This document shows positions 7,060-14,667 of a stretch of 64,000 nt of DNA, in pieces. The stretch is from CAYVAP01 sp964343195 (GTDB lineage Bacteria > Bacteroidota > Bacteroidia > J057). The stretch covers positions 1 to 64,000 of the forward strand of contig CAYFIR010000005.1 in assembly GCA_964343195.1 (NCBI GenBank), read 5' to 3'. The translations under genes and the position numbers were made by a program. Within the stretch, counting starts at the first letter, position 1. Each line of letters begins with the position of its first letter. The notes under the pieces were generated by a model that had not been told where the DNA came from, searched no databases, and was given only the letters and a program-made list of their open reading frames with translations.

Positions 7060-8301
7060 ATGAACAAAAGCCTCATTTTCCTGCCGATTCTTCTGGTTAT
7101 GCTCAGCTCCTGTGAGGGTGAGCAGCAGACCCGCATTCCGGAACTGGTCCGAAAGCCGTATTTGCAGAGTGCCATCGCTGACAGTGTGACGATCCTTTGG
7201 CGTACAGATAGCGCCAGTTCCGCTCAGGTCGCTTACAGGATATCGGCAGCGTCAGATTGGACTGAGGTACAGGGAGTTACCCGAATGACGAATACCGGTG
7301 TGTACGAAAACGAGGTCGTCCTGACTCAGCTGGATCCTGACACGCGGTATGAATACCAGATCCTTTCCAATGGACATCAACTGCTCGGAGATCAGCCACT
7401 GTATTTCACCTCTCCCGTTGACGCTGAGGACACGGTGTTTTCCTTTTTCGCCGTAGGGGACATAGGGGAGCCAGTTGAAACCGAGGGGACCCCCGATCAG
7501 TTGGGAAGGGCTTTGAGCCACTATGTAGATTCCCTTCGGTTTGGGCTACTCCTGGGCGACATTATCTACCCCGATGGCAAAAGCAAAGTCTATGACCAAA
7601 ACCTCTTCCAGTATTTTGGGGAGGTGTTTCCCTATGTTCCAGTGTTTACTGTACTGGGCAATCATGATTGGCATGAGCCAGAGGAAAATTACATGCAGGA
7701 GTGGAAACTGCCAGGCAACGAGCACTACTACAGCTTTGACCAGGGCAATGTTCACTTCGTGGCACTGGACACCAAGAACGGCGAAATGTACGACTACGAT
7801 AAGCAGGTATCATGGCTGAAAAATGACCTTGCCACCCTGTCAGGAGAGCAGGACTGGATCATTGTTTTTCTGCACCACAACGGAAAATCCTGTACATACA
7901 AGCATGACTACGCAGGGGTTGTCAGCCTATATCCTGTTTTTGAGCAGTACGGTGTTGACCTGGTGCTCAATGGTCATGCCCATACCTATGAGCGCCTCAA
8001 GCCCATGGATGGACAGGGAGAAATCGCTCCGAATGATAGTAGTACGGTGAATGAATACCACCGCCCAAATGGGTTTATGAGCATCACGGTGGGCAGTGGC
8101 GGAAAACTCAGAGGAATTGGTTCTGACCCCAATCCCTGGAGCCCTGATCCCGATAGTTGCAAGTATCCCGGGCTGGTAGCCGCCTTTATGCATGACTGGG
8201 CCTTTCTGGCATTGGACATTGAAGGAAACCGACTCACAGGCCGAGCCCTCACCACGGAGAACTTGGAAGTGGTGGATCAGTTTGTGATTGATAAACGATA
8301 A
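7060..8301 (+). CDS. purple acid phosphatase-like metallophosphoesterase lipoprotein
   Basis: A 413-residue exported phosphatase. The N-terminus is a lipoprotein signal with lipobox LSSC (Cys18). An Ig/fibronectin-like domain of the purple acid phosphatase type follows (RKPYLQSAIADSVTILWRT, about 27-110). The catalytic domain has all metallophosphoesterase motifs in order: VGDIG, LLGDIIYPDG, LGNHDWHE, FLHHNG and NGHAHTYER. It should hydrolyse phosphate esters outside the cytoplasm, tethered to a membrane. A long repeat-rich gap precedes it. It is convergent with the GH88 gene and separated from it by a hairpin. Confidence 0.9.
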   Translation: MNKSLIFLPILLVMLSSCEGEQQTRIPELVRKPYLQSAIADSVTILWRTDSASSAQVAYRISAASDWTEVQGVTRMTNTGVYENEVVLTQLDPDTRYEYQILSNGHQLLGDQPLYFTSPVDAEDTVFSFFAVGDIGEPVETEGTPDQLGRALSHYVDSLRFGLLLGDIIYPDGKSKVYDQNLFQYFGEVFPYVPVFTVLGNHDWHEPEENYMQEWKLPGNEHYYSFDQGNVHFVALDTKNGEMYDYDKQVSWLKNDLATLSGEQDWIIVFLHHNGKSCTYKHDYAGVVSLYPVFEQYGVDLVLNGHAHTYERLKPMDGQGEIAPNDSSTVNEYHRPNGFMSITVGSGGKLRGIGSDPNPWSPDPDSCKYPGLVAAFMHDWAFLALDIEGNRLTGRALTTENLEVVDQFVIDKR

Positions 8302-8303
8302 AA

Positions 8304-8337
8304 GGGTTGGCTTACCCTATCAGGTAAAAACCAACCC
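8304..8337 (+). terminator. hairpin between convergent genes
   Basis: GGGTTGG (8304-8310) pairs with CCAACCC (8331-8337) across a 20-base loop, in the 63-base gap between the phosphatase and GH88 genes. No long T-run follows, so it may be a weak terminator used in both directions. Confidence 0.4.
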
Positions 8338-8364
8338 CTGGTAATTCGACTATCTTTTCCTGCT

Positions 8365-9567
8365 TTACTTCAATTCCTGGTACCGCTGCATGGCTTCTAC
8401 GAAGTAGTAGTCTGCATAGGTGAGGGGGACATCCACTTCACTGTTGGCGGGATGGTGTCCTACGCCGTGTTGGAGGATAAACCCACCATTGGTACCGGCT
8501 TCGGCCAGGTACTCACTGGTAGAGAGCGTTTGGAGAATAGTCTCGGCAGTCTTCCGGTATTTTTCAGCTTTTGCCTCATCCACATATCCCTGAAGTTCCA
8601 GTAAGGCGGATGCGAGGATAGCCCCAGCAGATGCGTCGCGTTTGGCATCGGGAATGTCGGGTGCGTTGAAGTCCCAGTAGGGGATTCCGTCTTCTGGAAA
8701 GTTGGGGTGATTAAGTACAAACTCCGCGATGTTGATGGCCTGATCCAGATATTGCTGATCCTGGGTGAATCGGTACATGCTGGTGTAGCCATACAGCCCC
8801 CATACCTGACCCCGTGCCCAGGCTGATTCGTCTGCGTAGCCCTGTGCGGTTTTCTTCTCCTTGATTCCTCCGGTTTCCCGGTCGTAGTTCAGCACGTGGT
8901 AGGAGCTGTTGTCGTCGCGGAAGTGGTTTTTCAGCGTTGTATTGGCGTGGGTAACGGCTATGTGGTAAAAGGACGAATCTCCCGTTTCCTCAAACGCCCA
9001 GAACAGGAGTTCCAGGTTCATCATGTTGTCGATGATAACGAGATAATCCTCTGGCTTTGAGTCCCATGACAGGATGACATTTGTCGTGCTGTCAAATCGG
9101 GTGGACAGAGACTTTGCACTATTGATGAGTATTTGGCGGTATTCCTCACTGGGGTTCATCTCCTGTGCCTTTCCAAAGCTGCAAAACATCATGAAGCCCA
9201 GGTCATGGGTGTGGGTGTTGTATTGCTCTTTTTCCAAGACGGCCAGGATGCGATTGGCCTCTGTGAAGAGGGAAGAGTCTCCGGTTTCCTCAAAAAGCCG
9301 CAGCAGCACGCCTGGGTAAAATCCACTGCACCACCAGCCTGAGTTGCTGGTTTTAAACTCCCCATCTTCAAAGGTCTGCGGAAAGCGATCCTCGGGCAAA
9401 TTGTCCATCATGAACTGATATTGCTCACTGGCCAGTTCGAAATTTTGCTCGATTTGCTGGTTGAGATCGGTCGGTTGTTCAACGCTGCTGGATTCAGCCT
9501 TTTCCTGGCACGAGGTTAACCAGAAAAGTGCGGAAACGAGTGTGATGAATAGTAGACGAAGGTTCAT
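8365..9567 (-). CDS. glycoside hydrolase family 88 (unsaturated glucuronyl hydrolase) lipoprotein
   Basis: A 400-residue exported glycosidase that removes unsaturated uronic acids from the ends of oligosaccharides made by polysaccharide lyases. The lipobox is LTSC (Cys20). The (alpha/alpha)6-barrel motifs are GWWCSGFYPGV, HDLGFM with Asp122, DNMMNLELLFW with Asp180, YADESAWARGQVWGLYG, and DASAGAILASALLEL. Asp122 and Asp180 match the two acidic residues essential in characterised GH88 enzymes. No lyase or other polysaccharide gene is adjacent. It is convergent with the phosphatase gene and divergent from the dehydrogenase gene at 9810. Confidence 0.88.
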   Translation of the reverse strand: MNLRLLFITLVSALFWLTSCQEKAESSSVEQPTDLNQQIEQNFELASEQYQFMMDNLPEDRFPQTFEDGEFKTSNSGWWCSGFYPGVLLRLFEETGDSSLFTEANRILAVLEKEQYNTHTHDLGFMMFCSFGKAQEMNPSEEYRQILINSAKSLSTRFDSTTNVILSWDSKPEDYLVIIDNMMNLELLFWAFEETGDSSFYHIAVTHANTTLKNHFRDDNSSYHVLNYDRETGGIKEKKTAQGYADESAWARGQVWGLYGYTSMYRFTQDQQYLDQAINIAEFVLNHPNFPEDGIPYWDFNAPDIPDAKRDASAGAILASALLELQGYVDEAKAEKYRKTAETILQTLSTSEYLAEAGTNGGFILQHGVGHHPANSEVDVPLTYADYYFVEAMQRYQELK

Positions 9568-9809
9568 TATTGAAATAGGTTTTGGGAGTTTGTTGCACCG
9601 GAAAATTTACCGTAGCTTTTGAAAAAGCCAGAAGTCGGAACATGAATTCCAGGATTAGGCTGCAAACCTGCATCAAATTGACTTTTCCTTTATATAGCTG
9701 CAATTTGGTCGGCGGGATTGGCGCAATGAATATTGTTTTCTCATCAAATTTAGCCTGACATTCGGTGAGCAACCCATTTCCGCACGAAAAATGTGAATGA
9801 GCCTTCTTT

Positions 9810-12419
9810 ATGAACCGCACCGCAAAGTACTCCTTGACCACATCGTTGACCCTTGTTGCACTCATTACCCTGGCGCTGGTGGTGCCACCTCCCACCTCGC
9901 CCGGACCGGTTGAGCCCTACCTCAATGGCGTTTTCCCTACTGAAGCTCCAACCGGAAGTGCCTGGGAACTGGCCGAGGCATTGCCCGGTATGTACTTTCG
10001 CTCACCGCTGCGGGTGCTGCATTTGCCGGGAACTGACGACATCATGGTGCTCAACAAGGCTGGCGAAATCTGGCAGGTGTCGCTGGAAAACCAGACACGC
10101 CGAATGCTGCTCGACATAAAAGACCGCACGTTCAAAAAAGGCGAAGGGGGCTCGGTAGGCATGGCCTTGCATCCGGAATTTGGGAATCCCGATGCACCTG
10201 ACAAGCAACTCATTTTTATCTATTACCGAACCAAACCCGAGCCGGATGAATGGAGCGAAAAAGGCTTCAATCGCTTGTCCAAATTTGCCTGGGATGCGGC
10301 TACGGAGACCTTCGACCCTGCCTCAGAAGAAATTCTCTTTCAACAATATGACCGTTGTACCTGGCACAATGGAGGCTCGATGTTTTTCGACAACTCCGGC
10401 TTTCTGTGTGTCTCAGTCGGAGACGAAGGGTTCAACGAGCAGATCGCAGTCTCGACCCAGCGACTGGACGGAGGATTTTTTAGTGGGGTTCTGCGCATCG
10501 ACGTGGACAACGATCCCAGCCGCAGCCACCCCATTCGTCGCCAGCCACTTACCAATGCCGAACCGCCCAGCGGCTGGGGACCTACCTATTCCCAGGGGTA
10601 CAGCATCCCCAATGACAATCCCTGGTTGGATCCTGATGGCGGTATACTGGAGGAATTTTTTGCACTGGGGGTACGCGGCCCATATGACATGTACTACGAT
10701 CGCGATAACGACGAGATTTGGATGGCTGATGTTGGTGCTGCGAAAAGGGAGGAAATTAGCCGATTTGGGAAAGGTGACAACCTTCAGTGGCCCTTCAGGG
10801 AGGGAATCATAGATACGGATTATGCAGAACGGCCCGAAGAGGTAATAGGCGAAGAAAGACCGCCATACTATGACTATGACCGCTCTGTCGGTTCCGCCAT
10901 CATCGGCGGAGCTGTATATACCGGTACCCGTTATACGGAGATGAACGGCCGTTATCTGTTTGGTGACTACATGTTTGACAAGATCATGGCGCTCACCCAA
11001 ACAGGAACCCAGGGCGAACCAGAGTTTGTCGAACTCCTCAACCTGAATAATCAGACGGTGGAGATACCGGAAGAGGCTGGGATTACGGGCATTCATCCCA
11101 TCCAAAATGGCGAAATTCTCGTGACGGTTATGGGCGATGATGGAGAGGAAAATGGGAAAATCTACTACCTCGTCCCCAGAGAGACCACTCCCGAGCCGCC
11201 AGGCAAATTATCCGAAACCGGAGCATTTGTCGATCTGGAAACGCTCACCCCGGCACCTGGGGTAATTCCCTACACGGTGAACTCCCCCCTTTGGTCAGAT
11301 CGTGCCGCCAAACAGCGGTGGATGGTACTGCCCAATGACGGCTTTTTTGATTCGCCAAACGAGCAAATTCGTTTCTCAGGAGTTGACAATTGGGATTTCC
11401 CCGAAGGCACCGTATTTATCAAACACTTCGAATTACCTACTACCCTCAACCAGGATGGCGCTACTATACGGCTGGAAACCCGGTTTTTTGTCATGATGGA
11501 AAATGGCCGTGGCTATGGCGTCACGTATAAATGGAATGAAGACGGAACGGAAGCCTATCTCCTTGGGGGCGGAGCCACACAGGAATTCGAGGTAAAAGAC
11601 GAACTGGGAAATGTGGCTTATACCCAAACCTGGGATTTCCCTTCACGCAGTCAATGCATGAGTTGCCACACCTCGCAGGCCAGGCATGTCCTGGGGGTCA
11701 AGACCCACCAACTTAACGGAGAGCTGTGGTACCCCCATTTGCAGGAATCGCGCAATCAGTTGGAGTATCTGAATGAACTGGGCGTCTTTCATCAGGATAT
11801 CGGCGCATCTGAGACGTATTTGCAGGCGGCCTCGCTGCAGGATCAGACAGTTGATCTGGAGACCCGGATTCGGGCTTACCTTGACGCCAACTGTTCCCCC
11901 TGCCACCGTCCAGGAGGAGTTTCACTTGCCGATATCGATCTGCGATTCACTACTCCATTGAGCCTGCAAAACAGCATAAACTTCCCCACTCAGAGCCTCG
12001 GTTCCAATCCTGGCAACATGATCATTCATCCAGGTAATCATGCAGCTTCTGAATTGTGGGTGCGCGATGCCAGCAACGACGGAAACCGCATGCCACCTTT
12101 GGGACGGCACATGGTGGACTCCCTTTACATCGAACTACTTGCAGAATGGATTGACAATCTGCCCGAGGATGCAGGGAAAATTTATGAATTCAGCCTGTAT
12201 CCAAATCCAACCAGCGGATGGGTATCCCTGCGTTTCAGCGACGAATGGGAGCCTCCATTTACCGTGTATGTCAGCAGCCTGAATGGGCATATGCTCAAAG
12301 AGGTAGAAATTGACGCCTACTCCGGACAACTTGACCTCACCCATCTTGGAGCAGGAACCTACCTGCTGGACGTACGTGCCAATGGAAATCAACAGGTGCA
12401 GAAAGTGGTGGTGAAGTAG
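9810..12419 (+). CDS. PQQ-type sugar dehydrogenase fused to diheme cytochrome and T9SS sorting domain
   Basis: An 869-residue exported protein with three parts. Residues about 40-455 form a six-bladed soluble glucose/sorbosone dehydrogenase domain (GGSVGMALHPEFG, FNRLSKF, DVGAAKREEI, YDYDRSVGSAIIGGAVYTG). Residues about 465-775 resemble the SO_2930-type diheme cytochrome region (VIPYTVNSPLWSDRAAKQRW), with heme motifs CMSCH (616-620) and CSPCH (695-699) and a likely axial Met761. The last 80 residues are a T9SS sorting domain (FSLYPNPTSGWVSL). The N-terminus has one hydrophobic segment (about 8-26) that could be a signal peptide. The likely job is oxidation of a sugar or related alcohol at the cell surface with electrons passed to the hemes. 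The substrate is unknown. Confidence 0.85.
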   Translation: MNRTAKYSLTTSLTLVALITLALVVPPPTSPGPVEPYLNGVFPTEAPTGSAWELAEALPGMYFRSPLRVLHLPGTDDIMVLNKAGEIWQVSLENQTRRMLLDIKDRTFKKGEGGSVGMALHPEFGNPDAPDKQLIFIYYRTKPEPDEWSEKGFNRLSKFAWDAATETFDPASEEILFQQYDRCTWHNGGSMFFDNSGFLCVSVGDEGFNEQIAVSTQRLDGGFFSGVLRIDVDNDPSRSHPIRRQPLTNAEPPSGWGPTYSQGYSIPNDNPWLDPDGGILEEFFALGVRGPYDMYYDRDNDEIWMADVGAAKREEISRFGKGDNLQWPFREGIIDTDYAERPEEVIGEERPPYYDYDRSVGSAIIGGAVYTGTRYTEMNGRYLFGDYMFDKIMALTQTGTQGEPEFVELLNLNNQTVEIPEEAGITGIHPIQNGEILVTVMGDDGEENGKIYYLVPRETTPEPPGKLSETGAFVDLETLTPAPGVIPYTVNSPLWSDRAAKQRWMVLPNDGFFDSPNEQIRFSGVDNWDFPEGTVFIKHFELPTTLNQDGATIRLETRFFVMMENGRGYGVTYKWNEDGTEAYLLGGGATQEFEVKDELGNVAYTQTWDFPSRSQCMSCHTSQARHVLGVKTHQLNGELWYPHLQESRNQLEYLNELGVFHQDIGASETYLQAASLQDQTVDLETRIRAYLDANCSPCHRPGGVSLADIDLRFTTPLSLQNSINFPTQSLGSNPGNMIIHPGNHAASELWVRDASNDGNRMPPLGRHMVDSLYIELLAEWIDNLPEDAGKIYEFSLYPNPTSGWVSLRFSDEWEPPFTVYVSSLNGHMLKEVEIDAYSGQLDLTHLGAGTYLLDVRANGNQQVQKVVVK

Positions 12420-12523
12420 AAGGAATTGGTTCAGGTTTCAACGTCAGCCGCTGGTTTGACCCACATCGTTGGGAGGGATTACGTGGTTGTGCTGGGCCAG
12501 GAGCATAATCCCGACCTGCTGAA

Positions 12524-13735
12524 TCACCGATCCACTTCTCCCAGGACGATGTCAATACTCCCAATAATCGCCACCAGATCCGCGACCAGTACCCCACGGC
12601 TGATCTCGGAGATGACGCTGAGGTTACAGAAGCTCGGCCCTCGAACCTTGCAGCGGAAAGGCTTGTCGCTCTTGCCGTCAGCGATGAAGTAGTAGCCAAG
12701 CTCCCCACGAGGGTTCTCCGCGCGGACGTAGAGTTCCTGAGCCTTGGGGCGCGCCTTTGGGGGACAAAATTCCCTGGGGTCGAAGTCTGGAGTGCGTTTG
12801 AGGTCGCCCTGGAGGCGGTCCAGACATTGCTCGACGATCTTGACGGATTCTTCCACTTCGTCCACCCGGACCTTGAAGCGGTCCCAGCAATCGCCGACAG
12901 TGCCCATTTCGCCCTTCCCGATGGGGATGTCAAATTCCAGTTCGGGATAAACCGAATAGCCATCGACACGGCGCAGGTCCCACTTGATGCCCGAGCCACG
13001 CAGCATGGAGCCGGAACAGCCGTAGTTGATGGCCGTTTCCAACGGCAGGACGCCGACATTGGCGGTGCGCTTGACGAAGATCGTATTATCGGTGATCAGG
13101 CGGTTCAGTTCGTCCATCTTGGGCCGAAAGTACTCCACAAACTCGCGTGTTCGCTCTTCGAATCCCACTGGCAGGTCAAAGAACAGTCCGCCCACCCAGA
13201 CGTAATTGTACAGCATCCGCGAACCAGAGGCCCATTCCAGCAGGTTCATGATGTGCTCTCGATCCCGGAAGGCCCACAGAAACGGCGTATAAGCCCCGAT
13301 GTCCAGGCCATAAGTCCCCAACGCAATCAGGTGGCTTGCGATGCGGTTGAGTTCGCTGACCAGCACACGGATGTACTCGATGCGCTTGGGCAAATTTCCC
13401 TCGATGCCCAGCATCCGCTCCACCCCCATCACGAAGGCCCACTCATTGTTCATCGCCGCGAGGTAATCCATCCGGTCGGTGTAGGGTATGATTTGCGGAT
13501 AGCTCAGCGCCTCGGCGTGTTTCTCAAAGCAGCGATGGAGATAGCCAATGTGCGGCACGACATCCACGATCACCTCGCCATCCGTGATCACCTCTAGCCG
13601 CAACACACCATGCGTAGAAGGGTGCTGAGGCCCCATGTTGAGGATCATCTCCTCAGTTTTGAGGTCTTCCTGCCGGAACTTGTTGGGTTCAGAGTCGAGG
13701 AGGTACTGGTCGTATTTGGAGGAAGAAGAGTTCAA
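12524..13735 (-). CDS. nuoD: NADH-quinone oxidoreductase subunit D (49 kDa subunit)
   Basis: A 403-residue peripheral-arm subunit of respiratory complex I that helps form the quinone site. Family signatures are complete: LNMGPQHPSTHGVLRLEV near the N-terminus, GYLHRCFEK, PYTDRMDYLAAMNNE, the central GCSGSMLRGSGIKWDLR, and the C-terminus SIDIVLGEVDR. The frame opens with TTG, and this codon lies inside a 7-bp repeat array, so the exact start is uncertain; the first ATG is at residue 30, just before the conserved block. No other nuo gene is in the neighbourhood, which is unusual because nuoD normally lies inside the nuo operon. Confidence 0.93.
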   Translation of the reverse strand: MNSSSSKYDQYLLDSEPNKFRQEDLKTEEMILNMGPQHPSTHGVLRLEVITDGEVIVDVVPHIGYLHRCFEKHAEALSYPQIIPYTDRMDYLAAMNNEWAFVMGVERMLGIEGNLPKRIEYIRVLVSELNRIASHLIALGTYGLDIGAYTPFLWAFRDREHIMNLLEWASGSRMLYNYVWVGGLFFDLPVGFEERTREFVEYFRPKMDELNRLITDNTIFVKRTANVGVLPLETAINYGCSGSMLRGSGIKWDLRRVDGYSVYPELEFDIPIGKGEMGTVGDCWDRFKVRVDEVEESVKIVEQCLDRLQGDLKRTPDFDPREFCPPKARPKAQELYVRAENPRGELGYYFIADGKSDKPFRCKVRGPSFCNLSVISEISRGVLVADLVAIIGSIDIVLGEVDR

Positions 13736-13754
13736 GGTTTGAGGTTCAAGGTTC
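13727..13754 (-). repeat. heptamer array at the nuoD start
   Basis: Read on the minus strand, four 7-bp units follow one another: gaacctt, gaacctc, aaacctt, gaactct. The array overlaps the proposed TTG start of nuoD. It has the same period and similar composition as the arrays before ada, the DoxX gene, the HDAC-type gene and the lipoprotein at 32137. Confidence 0.6.
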
Positions 13755-13767
13755 GTAGAGTTGCTCC

Positions 13768-13928
13768 TTAGGGACGCGAGAAAAATAACTTCCCGATTTT
13801 ACGAAGAGATCTTGTTCGCAGGCAAGGAAGAAAAACCGAGTTTGGCGAGCCAAATGAGGCTTTTTCTGACGCAGTATGCGGGCAAGAGATCAAGTCAAAA
13901 GCGGAACTAATTTTTTGAGCGTTCCTTA
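13768..13928 (-). mobile_element. 161-bp TIR element, copy 1 (MITE-like)
   Basis: Ends are TAAGGAACGC (right end read on the minus strand) and TTAGGGACGCG (left end). The element is colinear with 16844-17004, is exactly the same length, and lies in the opposite orientation. The most conserved block (13823-13874) begins ctgcgtcagaaaaagcctc and ends near ttccttg. Inside that block is a hairpin TTTGGC-tcg-CCAAA, whose sequence differs from the hairpin at the same place in the other copies while remaining paired. No coding sequence is present. Confidence 0.7.
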
Positions 13929-13938
13929 GTCGCATTCG

Positions 13939-14499
13939 CTACAATGAAAAGCGCTGTTGAATCTGACTTGCAACTTCCTCCGGACTCAGGTGTGTGTTGT
14001 CAATTGAGATAAAATTCCGGCCAGCAAACTCGGAGGGACTGGCCCTCATTCGGAACGTTGCGTCGTGACCCAGCAGTCTCTTCTCGGATGCTTCTACATC
14101 CCGTTTGGAGGGTTTGTGGTGAAGGCGGTTCTCATGGCGGTTGCGTTTCAGACGTTCTTCAAGCTCGGCCTTGAGTTCCACGAAATAGATCTCGCCTCCC
14201 TCCGCGCGGAAAATGGCTGCTATTTCTTCTACATAATCCCAGTCTTCCGGCTCATCCAATGCCCACATCAGGGTAAAGATCAGACCGGGAAGATTACTTT
14301 TGGCTACCTCCCTGAAAACCGCAAAGCGTATGGCCGTATCCAGCCTCCGAAACGGCGGGGTACTCCAGTCAAAAAACTGGTTGACCAGTTCCAGTGACAT
14401 ATGATTGTGAAAAAGCTTGAGACCTGTTTGTTTGGACAGGGCCTGGCCTACGGTCATTTTTCCGACAGCGGGAGGGCCGAAAATCAGGATGAGGTTCAT
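13939..14499 (-). CDS. P-loop nucleoside/shikimate-type kinase-like protein
   Basis: A 186-residue P-loop protein with Walker A GPPAVGKMT at about residues 8-16 and the general layout of small kinases (AAA_33/shikimate kinase type): a substrate region FHNHMSLELVNQFF, a central FTLMWALDEPEDWDYVE, and a lid-like basic stretch LEERLKRNRHENRL. The substrate cannot be assigned. It lies between repeat element copy 1 and mutB, transcribed away from mutB, so the two genes share a divergent promoter region of about 170 bases. Confidence 0.7.
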   Translation of the reverse strand: MNLILIFGPPAVGKMTVGQALSKQTGLKLFHNHMSLELVNQFFDWSTPPFRRLDTAIRFAVFREVAKSNLPGLIFTLMWALDEPEDWDYVEEIAAIFRAEGGEIYFVELKAELEERLKRNRHENRLHHKPSKRDVEASEKRLLGHDATFRMRASPSEFAGRNFISIDNTHLSPEEVASQIQQRFSL

Positions 14500-14607
14500 G
14501 GTTTATAATTCGGCAGAATGAAGAAAAAGTTGGTGTTTGGTTTTGAAGAATAGCAAAAGTGAAGTTTTGGGATACCATAAACCTCCCCATCCTCTGCTCT
14601 AAGTCAT

Positions 14608-14638
14608 CTTGTCTGTTTCATCGCTTCTGCTAAATTTG
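14608..14638 (+). promoter_or_regulatory. Bacteroidota-type promoter of mutB
   Basis: CTTG at 14608-14611, then 19 bases, then TAAATTTG at 14631-14638, a full match to the -7 consensus TAnnTTTG. Transcription would begin about 14645, giving a leader of roughly 23 bases before the mutB ATG at 14668. Confidence 0.6.
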
Positions 14639-14667
14639 TTGCCACTGAGAACCCACAATCCATAAAC

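Noticed and set aside
10413..13059. Long antisense frames (230 and 240 codons) over the dehydrogenase and nuoD genes
   Set aside because: They mirror well-supported genes on the other strand and show low-complexity or Arg/Ser-rich sequence.
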